A stretch of 64,000 nucleotides of DNA from Gordonibacter urolithinfaciens (lineage in GTDB: Bacteria; Actinomycetota; Coriobacteriia; Coriobacteriales; Eggerthellaceae): the NCBI RefSeq assembly GCF_900199375.1, contig NZ_LT900217.1, forward strand, positions 2,046,001-2,110,000. The letters run 5' to 3'. Each line of letters starts with the position of its first letter. Position 1 is the first letter of the stretch. Both the position numbers and the translations under genes were made by a program. This document shows positions 32,539 to 39,972 of the stretch, piece after piece. The notes beneath the pieces were generated by a model. It was not told the DNA's origin, did not search any database, and was given only the letters and a program-made list of their open reading frames with translations.

Positions 32539-33894
32539 ATGCTGTTGTGCGCACAATATATTCTCCCCATCACTTTAGAACCGTTCCAGAACGGCGCCGT
32601 GCTCGTGCGCGACGGCCGCATCTGCGACATCGGCACCACCGACATGCTGAAGCTCCGCTACCCCGACGAGGAGGTCGTCGATTACGGCTTGGCCGCGCTC
32701 ATGCCGGGCCTGGTCGACCTGCACACCCACCTGGAGAACTCCGTCATGCGCGGCATCGTGCACGACGTGCCCTACACCACCTGGATCACGTCCATGCTGG
32801 AGAAGAGCGCGAAGATGGACGTGGGCGACTGGTACGACTCGGCCATCCTGGGCGGCCTCGAGGCGCTCTCCAGCGGCATCACCTGCGTCGCCGACATCAC
32901 CGCGACGGGTGCGGCCTGCACGGCCACGCAGAAACTCGGCATGCGTTCGGTCATCTACCGCGAGGTGGGCGCCATGGACAAGCGCCGCGTAGACTACGCC
33001 ATGCGCGCGGCGGAGAACGACATCATGCACTGGCGCGAGGAGGTCGACTCGTCCCGCATCACCATCGGCATCGCCCCGGCGGCCATGTACGTGTGCCACC
33101 CCTCCATGTTCGGCAAGGTGTCCGACTTCGCCCGCCGCGAGAACGTGCCCGTGGCCATGCACATGGCCGGCAACCGCGAGGAGTTCAACTTCATCAAGTA
33201 CGGCTCGTCGCCGTTCTCCGTGCACACCATGGACCAGAAGCGCGGCTACGTGGAGGTCCCGCCGTGGCTGCCAACGGGCACGACGCCCGTGCGCTATGCA
33301 CTGAACTGGGGCGCGTTCGAATCCGACAACGTGCTGGCCATCCACTGCGTGCATGTGGACGACGAGGACGTGAAGAAGCTCAAGGAGTACGACGTGGCCG
33401 TGGCCGTATGCCCGCGCTGCAACGCGCAGCTGGGCATGGGCGTGGCGCCGCTCACCGAGTTCTTGCGCTCCGGCCTGCGCACCGGCATCGGCACCGACTC
33501 GCCGGCCGCCACGGACTCCACCGACCTGCTCACCGAGATGCGCATCGGCATGCTGGTGCAGCGCGCCGTGAACGTGGGCCAGTTCCTGGACTCGGCCACC
33601 ATGCTGGAGATGGCCACCATCGGCGGCGCCCGCGCGCTCAAGCTGGACGACAAGATAGGCTCTCTCGACATCGGCAAGCGAGCCGACATCGTGGCCGTGG
33701 ACCTGTCCGGCTCGCACCAGACGCCCACCACCGACCCCGTGTCGGCCGTGGTGAACACGTGCAGCGGCGCCGACGTGCTCATGACCATGGTGGACGGCGT
33801 GCAGCTGTACGAGAAGAACAAATGGCATGTTGACGTGGAGGTGGCGAAGAACATCGCCCGCGTCATCGAGATCCGCGGAAAACTGAGGATGTAG
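32539..33894 (+). CDS. Amidohydrolase (SAH/MTA deaminase-like)
   Basis: 451 residues; ATG 32539 gives the family N-terminus, with only a weak ggtggg site. Metal ligands of the TIM barrel are visible: HTH at residues 62-64 (PGLVDLHTHLENS), HMAGNREE, HCVHVDDED and the catalytic Asp in GIGTDSPA. Layout and length match the S-adenosylhomocysteine / 5-methylthioadenosine deaminase group, which includes other chlorohydrolase-like deaminases, so substrate is open. It is followed four bases later by a tiny membrane protein. A -10-like tatgat lies near 32493. Confidence 0.88.
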   Translation: MLLCAQYILPITLEPFQNGAVLVRDGRICDIGTTDMLKLRYPDEEVVDYGLAALMPGLVDLHTHLENSVMRGIVHDVPYTTWITSMLEKSAKMDVGDWYDSAILGGLEALSSGITCVADITATGAACTATQKLGMRSVIYREVGAMDKRRVDYAMRAAENDIMHWREEVDSSRITIGIAPAAMYVCHPSMFGKVSDFARRENVPVAMHMAGNREEFNFIKYGSSPFSVHTMDQKRGYVEVPPWLPTGTTPVRYALNWGAFESDNVLAIHCVHVDDEDVKKLKEYDVAVAVCPRCNAQLGMGVAPLTEFLRSGLRTGIGTDSPAATDSTDLLTEMRIGMLVQRAVNVGQFLDSATMLEMATIGGARALKLDDKIGSLDIGKRADIVAVDLSGSHQTPTTDPVSAVVNTCSGADVLMTMVDGVQLYEKNKWHVDVEVAKNIARVIEIRGKLRM

Positions 33895-33898
33895 CAGC

Positions 33899-34099
33899 AT
33901 GGCGAAGCAGCAGAAGCTCACGGCGAAGCAGAAGAGCGAGCGCATCAAAGCCGCGCAGGAGCGCGAACGGAAAGCGCAGGAGCAACGCAGGCGCGCGGAG
34001 AAGACGAAGCGGATATTCACCGTGGTCATCTGCGTGATCCTCGTGCTGGCGCTGGGCATTCCCACCATGGCCCTCATGGTCATGGGCGGGGGATCGTAG
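33899..34099 (+). CDS. Small single-span membrane protein
   Basis: 66 residues. The N-terminal 38 are Lys/Arg/Glu/Gln-rich and helical, with LTAKQKSERIKAAQERERKA; then one membrane span IFTVVICVILVLALGIPTMA and a short Gly/Ser end. The basic side should be cytoplasmic. It starts four bases after the amidohydrolase stop with gagga in range, so it is co-transcribed. Family unknown to me. Confidence 0.75.
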   Translation: MAKQQKLTAKQKSERIKAAQERERKAQEQRRRAEKTKRIFTVVICVILVLALGIPTMALMVMGGGS

Positions 34100-34223
34100 G
34101 ACGCTGGCTACTGGGGCTCACCTGCCGTGTTCGAGTGATTCGCCCGGCCCGTGCGCGGACGAGCACCGGCGGCGCGCCCGCAATGCACGCGCCCGGCCCG
34201 TGGCGCGTACCCGGCTCGCGCTT

Positions 34224-34261
34224 GCGGCGCGCACGACGCGCCGCCTAACCCCTTGTTTTTT
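34224..34261 (+). terminator. Terminator after the amidohydrolase operon
   Basis: Stem gcggcgcg (34224-34231) with cgcgccgc (34237-34244), loop of five, followed after 12 bases by six T. The rest of the 34100-34370 gap is GC-rich without a gene; gatactatg near 34302 may be the -10 region of the tat operon. Confidence 0.6.
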
Positions 34262-34370
34262 CTGTAGAGCGCCCGCAGATGCGTTGCCCGAACGCGTTTG
34301 TGATACTATGAGTCGTTGCCGCGCGGGGCGCGGCTGATACGTTGAGAGACACCGCGCAAAGGGGTTTGCT

Positions 34371-35165
34371 TTGTTTGGTATAGGTCCATTTGAGCTTTTT
34401 CTCATCCTGCTGTTCGGGTTCCTCATCTTCGGGCCCGACAAGCTTCCGGCCATGGCGAAGACGCTGGGGAAGGCCATCGCGAAATTCAGGGACGCCCAGG
34501 AGGAGATGAACAAGGTCATCAAGACGGAAGTCTACGACCCGAATTCCGACGAGCCGTTCAAGAACCCGCTCGACGCTTTGGCGAAGGTGGGAGAGATCGG
34601 CAAGGACGAAAAGAAGCAGGCGCCGGCCGCCTCCGGGAAGCAGGAGAGCTTCTCCGAGCGCAAGGCCCGGTACGACAAGGAGCGCGCCGCCAAGAAGGCC
34701 GAAGAGGCGAAGCAGGCTACGACGGCCGCGACGGCCACCGCCGCCGGCACTGCCGCAGCGGCGGCGGCGAAGCCCGTCGCACGGCCTGACGGCTCGTTCG
34801 CGAAGCCCGAGGAAGCCAAGCCCGCCCCGACGGCGGCGGCCGGAACGTCCCCGGCGAAGGCCGAGGCTGCGAAACCGGTGGCCGAGCCGAAGGCGAAGCC
34901 CTCGGCCGACGAGCTGTACGGCACGAAGCCGGTCGCGAAGAAGCCGGCCGCAAAGTCCGCGACGAAGCCCGCAGCTGCTTCGGGGGAGAAGAAGCCCTCG
35001 GCAGCGAAGTCCACCGCAGCGAAACCCGCAAAGACCGAGGCCGAGAAGGCGGCGGCTCGCTCGGCTGCTGCGAAGAAGGCCGCGGCGACGCGCGCTGCTA
35101 AGAAAAAGGCGGCTGAGGAGGCCGCCAAGGCCGCGCCCACGACGACGAACGAGAAGGGGGAATAA
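34371..35165 (+). CDS. TatA/TatB-family twin-arginine translocase subunit with long tail
   Basis: 264 residues from TTG 34371 (caaagggg upstream). Residues 1-22 are the membrane helix FGIGPFELFLILLFGFLIFG, followed by the hinge GPDKLP and an amphipathic helix (AKTLGKAIAKFRDAQEEMNK), which is the TatB pattern. From residue about 90 on it is a low-complexity Ala/Lys/Pro/Glu tail, far longer than in typical TatA/B (around 90-170 residues). TatB helps recognise twin-arginine signals with TatC, encoded three bases downstream. Three Tat-exported flavoproteins in this window are likely cargo. Confidence 0.88.
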   Translation: MFGIGPFELFLILLFGFLIFGPDKLPAMAKTLGKAIAKFRDAQEEMNKVIKTEVYDPNSDEPFKNPLDALAKVGEIGKDEKKQAPAASGKQESFSERKARYDKERAAKKAEEAKQATTAATATAAGTAAAAAAKPVARPDGSFAKPEEAKPAPTAAAGTSPAKAEAAKPVAEPKAKPSADELYGTKPVAKKPAAKSATKPAAASGEKKPSAAKSTAAKPAKTEAEKAAARSAAAKKAAATRAAKKKAAEEAAKAAPTTTNEKGE

Positions 35166-35168
35166 GCC

Positions 35169-36008
35169 ATGCCTATCGGACCGGCACGTATGCCCCTTTT
35201 CGACCATCTGGGCGAGCTGCGCATGCGCCTTGTGCGCATCGTGGCGTGCCTCGCCATCGCCGTGGTGGTGTTCTACATGGCCACGCCCACGATGGGCCAG
35301 TTCCTGCTCCAGCCCATCTTCGATTTCCTGCCCAAGAACGCCGACGGCTCGCTGGCGCTGATCGCGCTCGACCCGTTCGAGTCGTTCGCCACGCGCTTCA
35401 AGATATCCATCTGGGCATCCATCGTGGCCTGCTCGCCGGTTATCCTCTGGCAGATCCTTGCATTCTTCCTGCCGGCGCTCAAGCCGAAGGAGCGCAAATG
35501 GTTCGTCCCGACATTCGGAGCGGCCGTGGCCCTGTTCGTGTTCGGAACGGTGTTCTGCTATTTGGTCATCCTGAACCCGGCGTTCGAATGGCTCACCGAC
35601 CAGGCGGCCGGCCTGGGCGAGATAGCCCCGCGCATGTCGTCCTACATCGATATGATCATCAAGTTCGAGATAGGCTTCGGCTTCGCCTTCGAGCTGCCAT
35701 TGGTGGTGTTCTACCTGGTGATCTTCGATATCGTGCCGTATAAGAAACTGCGCGGCGCGTGGCGCACCGTGTACGTGGCGCTCATGGTCATCTCTGCTAT
35801 GGTCACCCCTGACGCCTCGCCCGTCACCATGCTGCTCATGTTCGCGGCGCTGCTGGTGCTGTACGAGGGCAGCCTGCTCATCTCGCGCATCGTGCTGGGC
35901 AAGCGCATCAAGAAGCAGAACGAGGAGCTCGCGCGCGAAGAGGCCGAGGAAGAGGAGCTGAAGCAGGAGATGCTGGCCAGGAAGAAGGCCAGGGCAGCGA
36001 AGAAATAA
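35169..36008 (+). CDS. tatC: Twin-arginine translocase subunit TatC
   Basis: 279 residues; six membrane segments with the family marks MPLFDHLGELRMRLVRI at the N-terminus, DPFESFATRFKISIWASIV and FEIGFGFAFELPLVVFYLV. TatC binds the twin-arginine signal peptide and nucleates the translocon. The C-terminal 45 residues are a charged Glu/Lys/Arg tail, longer than usual. It follows the TatB-like gene by three bases and ends in a strong terminator, so the operon is tatBC-only; a separate TatA is not in this window. Confidence 0.96.
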   Translation: MPIGPARMPLFDHLGELRMRLVRIVACLAIAVVVFYMATPTMGQFLLQPIFDFLPKNADGSLALIALDPFESFATRFKISIWASIVACSPVILWQILAFFLPALKPKERKWFVPTFGAAVALFVFGTVFCYLVILNPAFEWLTDQAAGLGEIAPRMSSYIDMIIKFEIGFGFAFELPLVVFYLVIFDIVPYKKLRGAWRTVYVALMVISAMVTPDASPVTMLLMFAALLVLYEGSLLISRIVLGKRIKKQNEELAREEAEEEELKQEMLARKKARAAKK

Positions 36009-36023
36009 CCGTGCCGACAATCA

Positions 36024-36051
36024 GGCCCGCCGCTTGATCGGCGGGCCTTTT
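36024..36051 (+). terminator. Rho-independent terminator of tatC
   Basis: Nine-bp stem 36024-36032 with 36039-36047 and four T directly after. It starts 15 bases downstream of the tatC stop. Confidence 0.9.
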
Positions 36052-36067
36052 CGTTAAGGAGCGCATC

Positions 36068-36475
36068 ATGCACGAACTGGGCATCATGACGGGCGTCCTG
36101 GACGCCGTTCAAACGTCCGCGAGGCAGGCCGGCGCCGACCGGGTGCTCAAGGTGAGCCTGTCGGTGGGCGAGATGACCGAGGCCATCGAGGACGCGCTGC
36201 GCTTCGCCTTCGAGGCGCTTTCGGAGCAGCAGGAGTACGCGCTGTGCGCCGGCGCCGAGCTGGACATCGCCATGGTCCGTCCACGCAGCCGCTGCCTGGA
36301 ATGCGGCGCGGAGTACGACCACGACCGTTTCCATATGCTGTGCCCCGAATGCGGGAGCTTCGCCACCGAGCTCGTCGCCGGCCGCGAGCTGCAGATCGAC
36401 TCGATAGAGGTGGATATCCCCGACGGCGAGGAAGAAGGGGCCGCCGCCGCGGAATCCGTTTCTGCCGACGCGTAA
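36068..36475 (+). CDS. hypA: Hydrogenase/urease nickel metallochaperone HypA
   Basis: 135 residues; ATG 36068 with aaggag upstream. The N-terminal Met-His-Glu that binds nickel is present (MHELGIMTGVLDAV), and the zinc site is Cys76, Cys79, Cys92 and Cys95 (CLECG, CPECG). The C-terminal 20 residues are an acidic/Ala extension. HypA hands nickel to NiFe hydrogenase precursors with HypB, encoded 36 bases downstream. No hydrogenase structural gene is in this window, so the client enzyme lies elsewhere. Confidence 0.93.
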   Translation: MHELGIMTGVLDAVQTSARQAGADRVLKVSLSVGEMTEAIEDALRFAFEALSEQQEYALCAGAELDIAMVRPRSRCLECGAEYDHDRFHMLCPECGSFATELVAGRELQIDSIEVDIPDGEEEGAAAAESVSADA

Positions 36476-36511
36476 GTTTGCTATGCTGGGCGCGACCAAT
36501 AAGGAGCCATC

Positions 36512-37165
36512 ATGCAGATAGATATGAAACAGCCCATCCTCGACAAGAACGACCAGCTGGCCTCCGAGCTTCGCGCGCGGTTCGCCGAGAACCGCGTGTT
36601 CGTGCTCGACCTCTTGGCCAGCCCCGGATCGGGCAAGACATCCACCATCCTGGCCACCATCGACGCGCTGCGCGACGAGTTCAACATCGCCGTCATCGAG
36701 GGCGACATCGCCAGCAATGTGGACGCCGAGCGCATCAAGGCCCAGGGCATCCCCGCCGTGCAGATCAACACGGGCGGCGCGTGCCACCTGGAGAGCGCCA
36801 TGCTCAAGCGCGCCGTGGACGTGCTGGATCTCGCGCGCCTGGACCTCATCATCGTGGAGAACGTGGGCAACCTCGTGTGCCCCACGGATTTCGATCTGGG
36901 TGAGAACGCGAAGGTCATGATCCTGTCCGTTCCCGAGGGCGACGACAAGCCGCTCAAGTACCCCGGCGTGTTCCAGGTGGCCGAGGCCGTGGTGCTGAAC
37001 AAGGTGGACACCCTGCCCGTGTTCAACTTCGACCGCGAGGCGTTCGAGTCCGCCGTGCGCCAGCTGAACCCGCAGGCTCCCATCTTCCCCATCGCCGCCA
37101 CGAAGGGCGACGGCGTGGAAGCCTGGGCCGAGTGGCTTGCCGACCGCATCCGGGAGATCCAGTAA
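36512..37165 (+). CDS. hypB: Hydrogenase nickel-insertion GTPase HypB
   Basis: 217 residues; ATG 36512 with aaggag upstream. SIMIBI-class GTPase with P-loop SPGSGKTS (residues 37-44), the HypB signature VIEGDIASNVDAERIKAQGI, the metal-site segment NTGGACHLES and VENVGNLVCP. The C-terminal NKVD motif gives guanine specificity. It lacks a His-rich N-terminal nickel store. Together with HypA it loads nickel; hypCDEF are not adjacent. Confidence 0.95.
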   Translation: MQIDMKQPILDKNDQLASELRARFAENRVFVLDLLASPGSGKTSTILATIDALRDEFNIAVIEGDIASNVDAERIKAQGIPAVQINTGGACHLESAMLKRAVDVLDLARLDLIIVENVGNLVCPTDFDLGENAKVMILSVPEGDDKPLKYPGVFQVAEAVVLNKVDTLPVFNFDREAFESAVRQLNPQAPIFPIAATKGDGVEAWAEWLADRIREIQ

Positions 37166-37245
37166 CGGGGGAGCGCCCGCAACCGTGTTGAAACAATCGG
37201 CGCCCATACTGGCCGCAACGGCAGGCGCGAGCGAAAGGCTGGCAT

Positions 37246-38064
37246 ATGGAAACGAGCGAGCGGTACCGCCTCTGCGTCGAGGCGCTGCAAGGCTATGCGG
37301 ACGACGCTGGGTTCTCCGACGTGGTCATCGGGCTGTCGGGCGGAATGGATTCCAGCATCGTGGCGGTGATGTGCGTGGATGCGTTCGGCGCCGATCACGT
37401 GCACGGCGTGCTGCTGCCGGGGCCGTACTCGAGCGAGCACTCGGTGGAGGATGCGCGGGAGCTGGCGGGCAACCTGGGCATCGAGGCGCAGGTCGTGTCC
37501 GTCTGCGAGCCGTACGAGGCGTTCGAGCGCGTGCTGGCGCGCGCGTGCGGCGGCGAGCTCTCGGGGTTGGCGGCCGAGAACACGCAGGCGCGCTGCCGCA
37601 TGGTATGCCTGATGGCGCTGTCGAACGCACATGGCTGGATGCTGGTTAACACGAGCAACAAGAGCGAGGCCATGATGGGCTACTCCACGCTCTACGGCGA
37701 CACGGCCGGCGCGTTCGCCCCCCTCGGCGGCCTGTACAAGACCGACGTGTACGCTGTGGCCCGCTGGCGGAACGTCCAGGCCGAGGCCGCGGGCGCGGTG
37801 CCGCCCGTGCCCGAGCGCGTGTTCGCGAAGCCGCCCAGCGCCGAGCTCTCGCCCGGCCAGGAGGACGAGAAGAGCCTGGGGCTGGACTATCCCACGCTCG
37901 ATGCGCTGCTGCTGGCGCACGTGGAGCGCGGCCTAGGCGCCGACCGGCTCGTTGCCGAGGGCTTCGACGCCGCCACCGTCCAGCGCGTGCTGTCCACCGT
38001 GCGCGCCACCGCCTTCAAGCGCGCGCTGGAGCCCCCGTTCCCCGACGCGGCCTTCTACGCGTAA
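37246..38064 (+). CDS. nadE: Ammonia-dependent NAD+ synthetase
   Basis: 272 residues; ATG 37246 with gaaagg. ATP pyrophosphatase loop SGGMDSS at residues 31-37, LLPGPYSSEHSVEDARELAG, TSNKSEAMMGYSTLYGD and FAPLGGLYKTDVY are NadE marks. It lacks the N-terminal glutaminase domain, so it uses free ammonia to amidate deamido-NAD. Length is normal. It ends 80 bases after hypB; co-transcription with hypAB is plausible but has no known functional meaning. Confidence 0.95.
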   Translation: METSERYRLCVEALQGYADDAGFSDVVIGLSGGMDSSIVAVMCVDAFGADHVHGVLLPGPYSSEHSVEDARELAGNLGIEAQVVSVCEPYEAFERVLARACGGELSGLAAENTQARCRMVCLMALSNAHGWMLVNTSNKSEAMMGYSTLYGDTAGAFAPLGGLYKTDVYAVARWRNVQAEAAGAVPPVPERVFAKPPSAELSPGQEDEKSLGLDYPTLDALLLAHVERGLGADRLVAEGFDAATVQRVLSTVRATAFKRALEPPFPDAAFYA

Positions 38065-38211
38065 AGGGGCGCCACGCCTTTATTCCTTGGCGGCTTCCTT
38101 GCGAAGATTGCGTGACAACCCTCCGTCGTCCTGCCGCGCCCGCCCGTGCGGTCACTATACTCGGCGCATCCGGTAATGAACTGCAATTCCCATCAAAGGA
38201 GCCGCCGCCTC

Positions 38212-39720
38212 ATGGAACGTCGGGCATTCTTCAAACTCGTGGGTGCGGGTGCCGTCGTCGCGGCGGGCGGGGGCTTGGCTGCCTGCTCGTCGGGCGCGGT
38301 GCCGTCGCCGCTCGCCCCCGCCGCCTCGGAGGAAGAGGGGCCGCGCGTCTTCGAGAACCCCGACGTCAGCTTCTCGTCCGACGTGGACGTGCTCGTGGTA
38401 GGCAGCGGCATCGCCGGGCTGTCAGCGGCCATGGCGCCGCTCGAGGCTGGGCGCTCGGTCATGATCGCGGAGAAGCTGGAGCTGCTGGGAGGCGAGAGCT
38501 ACTCGTCCACGGGCGTCATGCACGTGTCCGGCAGCGCGTTGCAGAAGCAGGCCGGCATCGAAACCACGGCCGAGCAGGCATGGGACACACGCCGCCAGGA
38601 GTTCGCCGATGCCGGCATCACCGATCTCGACTTCGCCAAGCGGTTGTTCGTGACCGCGCCGGAATGGGTCGACCATCTGGTGGACGAGTACGGCGCCCAG
38701 TTCGAGAACCCCGGCGACCACGTGAAGGCGGGCGCGTCGGATCGTATCCTGTTGCCGAAGCGCGGATTGGGCGACATGGAGAGCATCATGACGCCGCTGC
38801 GCGACGGGCTCTCGTCGAAGGGCGCCGCATTCGTCACTGGCTTGCGCGCCTCGGCGTTCGTGGTGGATGCGTCCGGCGCGGTATGCGGCATGCGCTTGCG
38901 CGATGCGAAGACGGACGCCGCCACCGACGTGCGGGCGCACGCCGTGGTCATGGCCACCGGCGGGTTCGCCTCGAGCCAGCCGCTCGTACACGCAAACGTG
39001 CCTGCCCAGGAGCGTATCGGTTGCTACACCACCGCCTCGATGGGCGAGGGCCAGCTGCTGTGCGCTCACCTGGGAGGCCAGCTGGGCGATATGGGCAAGG
39101 CCGCGCCCCTGACGAGCGACCTGCCCGAGGCTGCGGCCTGGGGCCTGTTCGGCCCTGTGCTCATCGTGGATGCGCTCGGGCGTCGCTTCGCGCGCGAGGA
39201 CGACCTGAATGCCGCCGCCGATGCCTGCGTGGCCGACGACCGGGGCTACTGGTGGACGCTGTTCGGCAAGAAGCTGTCCAGCGGCGCCCAAGCGCGCAGC
39301 ATCGCGCAGGTTACGACGAAGAACGCCAAGCGCTTGGCAGGGCCGTTCGACGACGTGGAGGCGCTGGCGGGCGGCCTGGGCATCGCGCCCGAAGCGCTCA
39401 AGGCGGTGTTCGACGGTTACGGCGAGGCGGTTGACGCCGGCAAGGACGATGCGTTCGGCCGCACGGCGTTCCTGCAGGAGATCGAGCCGCCGTACTACGC
39501 GCTCAAGCAGTTCCCCGTGCGTTACAAGACACGCGGCGGCGTGCGCACCGATGCCGACGGCCGGCTGCTGAACGCGGCGGGCTCAGCCATCGCGAACGTG
39601 TACGCCTGCGGCTCGGTGGCGGCCGGCAGCGTGGGGGGGTTGGCGACGAACGGGGCGTTCGGGTTGATCGTGGGGCGGGCGGTGGCGAAGGCGCTCGACG
39701 AGGGGGATGCGGGGAAGTAG
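38212..39720 (+). CDS. Tat-exported FAD-dependent lipoprotein reductase
   Basis: 502 residues; ATG 38212, ribosome-binding site aaaggag slightly far. The N-terminus MERRAFFKLVGAG is a twin-arginine signal and LAACS gives a lipobox with Cys25, so the protein should sit on the outer face of the membrane. The FAD-binding domain starts with DVLVVGSGIAGLSAAMAPLE. The rest follows the fumarate reductase/succinate dehydrogenase flavoprotein fold, but the C-terminal substrate-site region reads GGLATNGAFGLIVG, with no arginine where fumarate reductases have NRLGG. A non-fumarate acceptor is likely. It is tail to tail with a paralogue. Confidence 0.88.
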   Translation: MERRAFFKLVGAGAVVAAGGGLAACSSGAVPSPLAPAASEEEGPRVFENPDVSFSSDVDVLVVGSGIAGLSAAMAPLEAGRSVMIAEKLELLGGESYSSTGVMHVSGSALQKQAGIETTAEQAWDTRRQEFADAGITDLDFAKRLFVTAPEWVDHLVDEYGAQFENPGDHVKAGASDRILLPKRGLGDMESIMTPLRDGLSSKGAAFVTGLRASAFVVDASGAVCGMRLRDAKTDAATDVRAHAVVMATGGFASSQPLVHANVPAQERIGCYTTASMGEGQLLCAHLGGQLGDMGKAAPLTSDLPEAAAWGLFGPVLIVDALGRRFAREDDLNAAADACVADDRGYWWTLFGKKLSSGAQARSIAQVTTKNAKRLAGPFDDVEALAGGLGIAPEALKAVFDGYGEAVDAGKDDAFGRTAFLQEIEPPYYALKQFPVRYKTRGGVRTDADGRLLNAAGSAIANVYACGSVAAGSVGGLATNGAFGLIVGRAVAKALDEGDAGK

Positions 39721-39737
39721 CTTTCGGCTCGAAGGAT

Positions 39738-39856
39738 GGTCGCGACCGCGGCGGGGAGGCCTGCGGCTCGGGCAGTCCTGGGCTCGCACGAACAGCCCGC
39801 TGGGCTGTTCGGCTCGTGCGGAACTCGCTGCAGGCCTCCCCGCCGCGGTCGCGACC
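39738..39856. repeat. Long nested inverted repeat between convergent flavoprotein genes
   Basis: 27-base arms at 39738-39764 and 39830-39856 are exact inverted copies. Inside, cgcacgaacagccc (39786-39799) pairs imperfectly with the stretch up to about 39821. The 119-base unit can fold as one long hairpin. It is more complex than a terminator and could be a repetitive element or an RNA structure. Confidence 0.75.
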
Positions 39857-39912
39857 TCGCCTTTGCCGAAGACGAGCAAGGGCGCCTCGTTCGGTCGGCA
39901 GGTAGAGAGAGG

Positions 39913-39945
39913 GCGGGGCCCCGGCCGGAACGGCCGGGGCCCCGC
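39913..39945 (-). terminator. Terminator of the minus-strand flavoprotein
   Basis: A 15-bp perfect GC stem, 39913-39927 with 39931-39945, and a 3-base loop, lies 28 bases after the stop of the minus-strand flavoprotein. No T run; very stable. Confidence 0.65.
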
Positions 39946-39972
39946 TTGGGGAGGGGTGGAGGGTCGCCTCGT

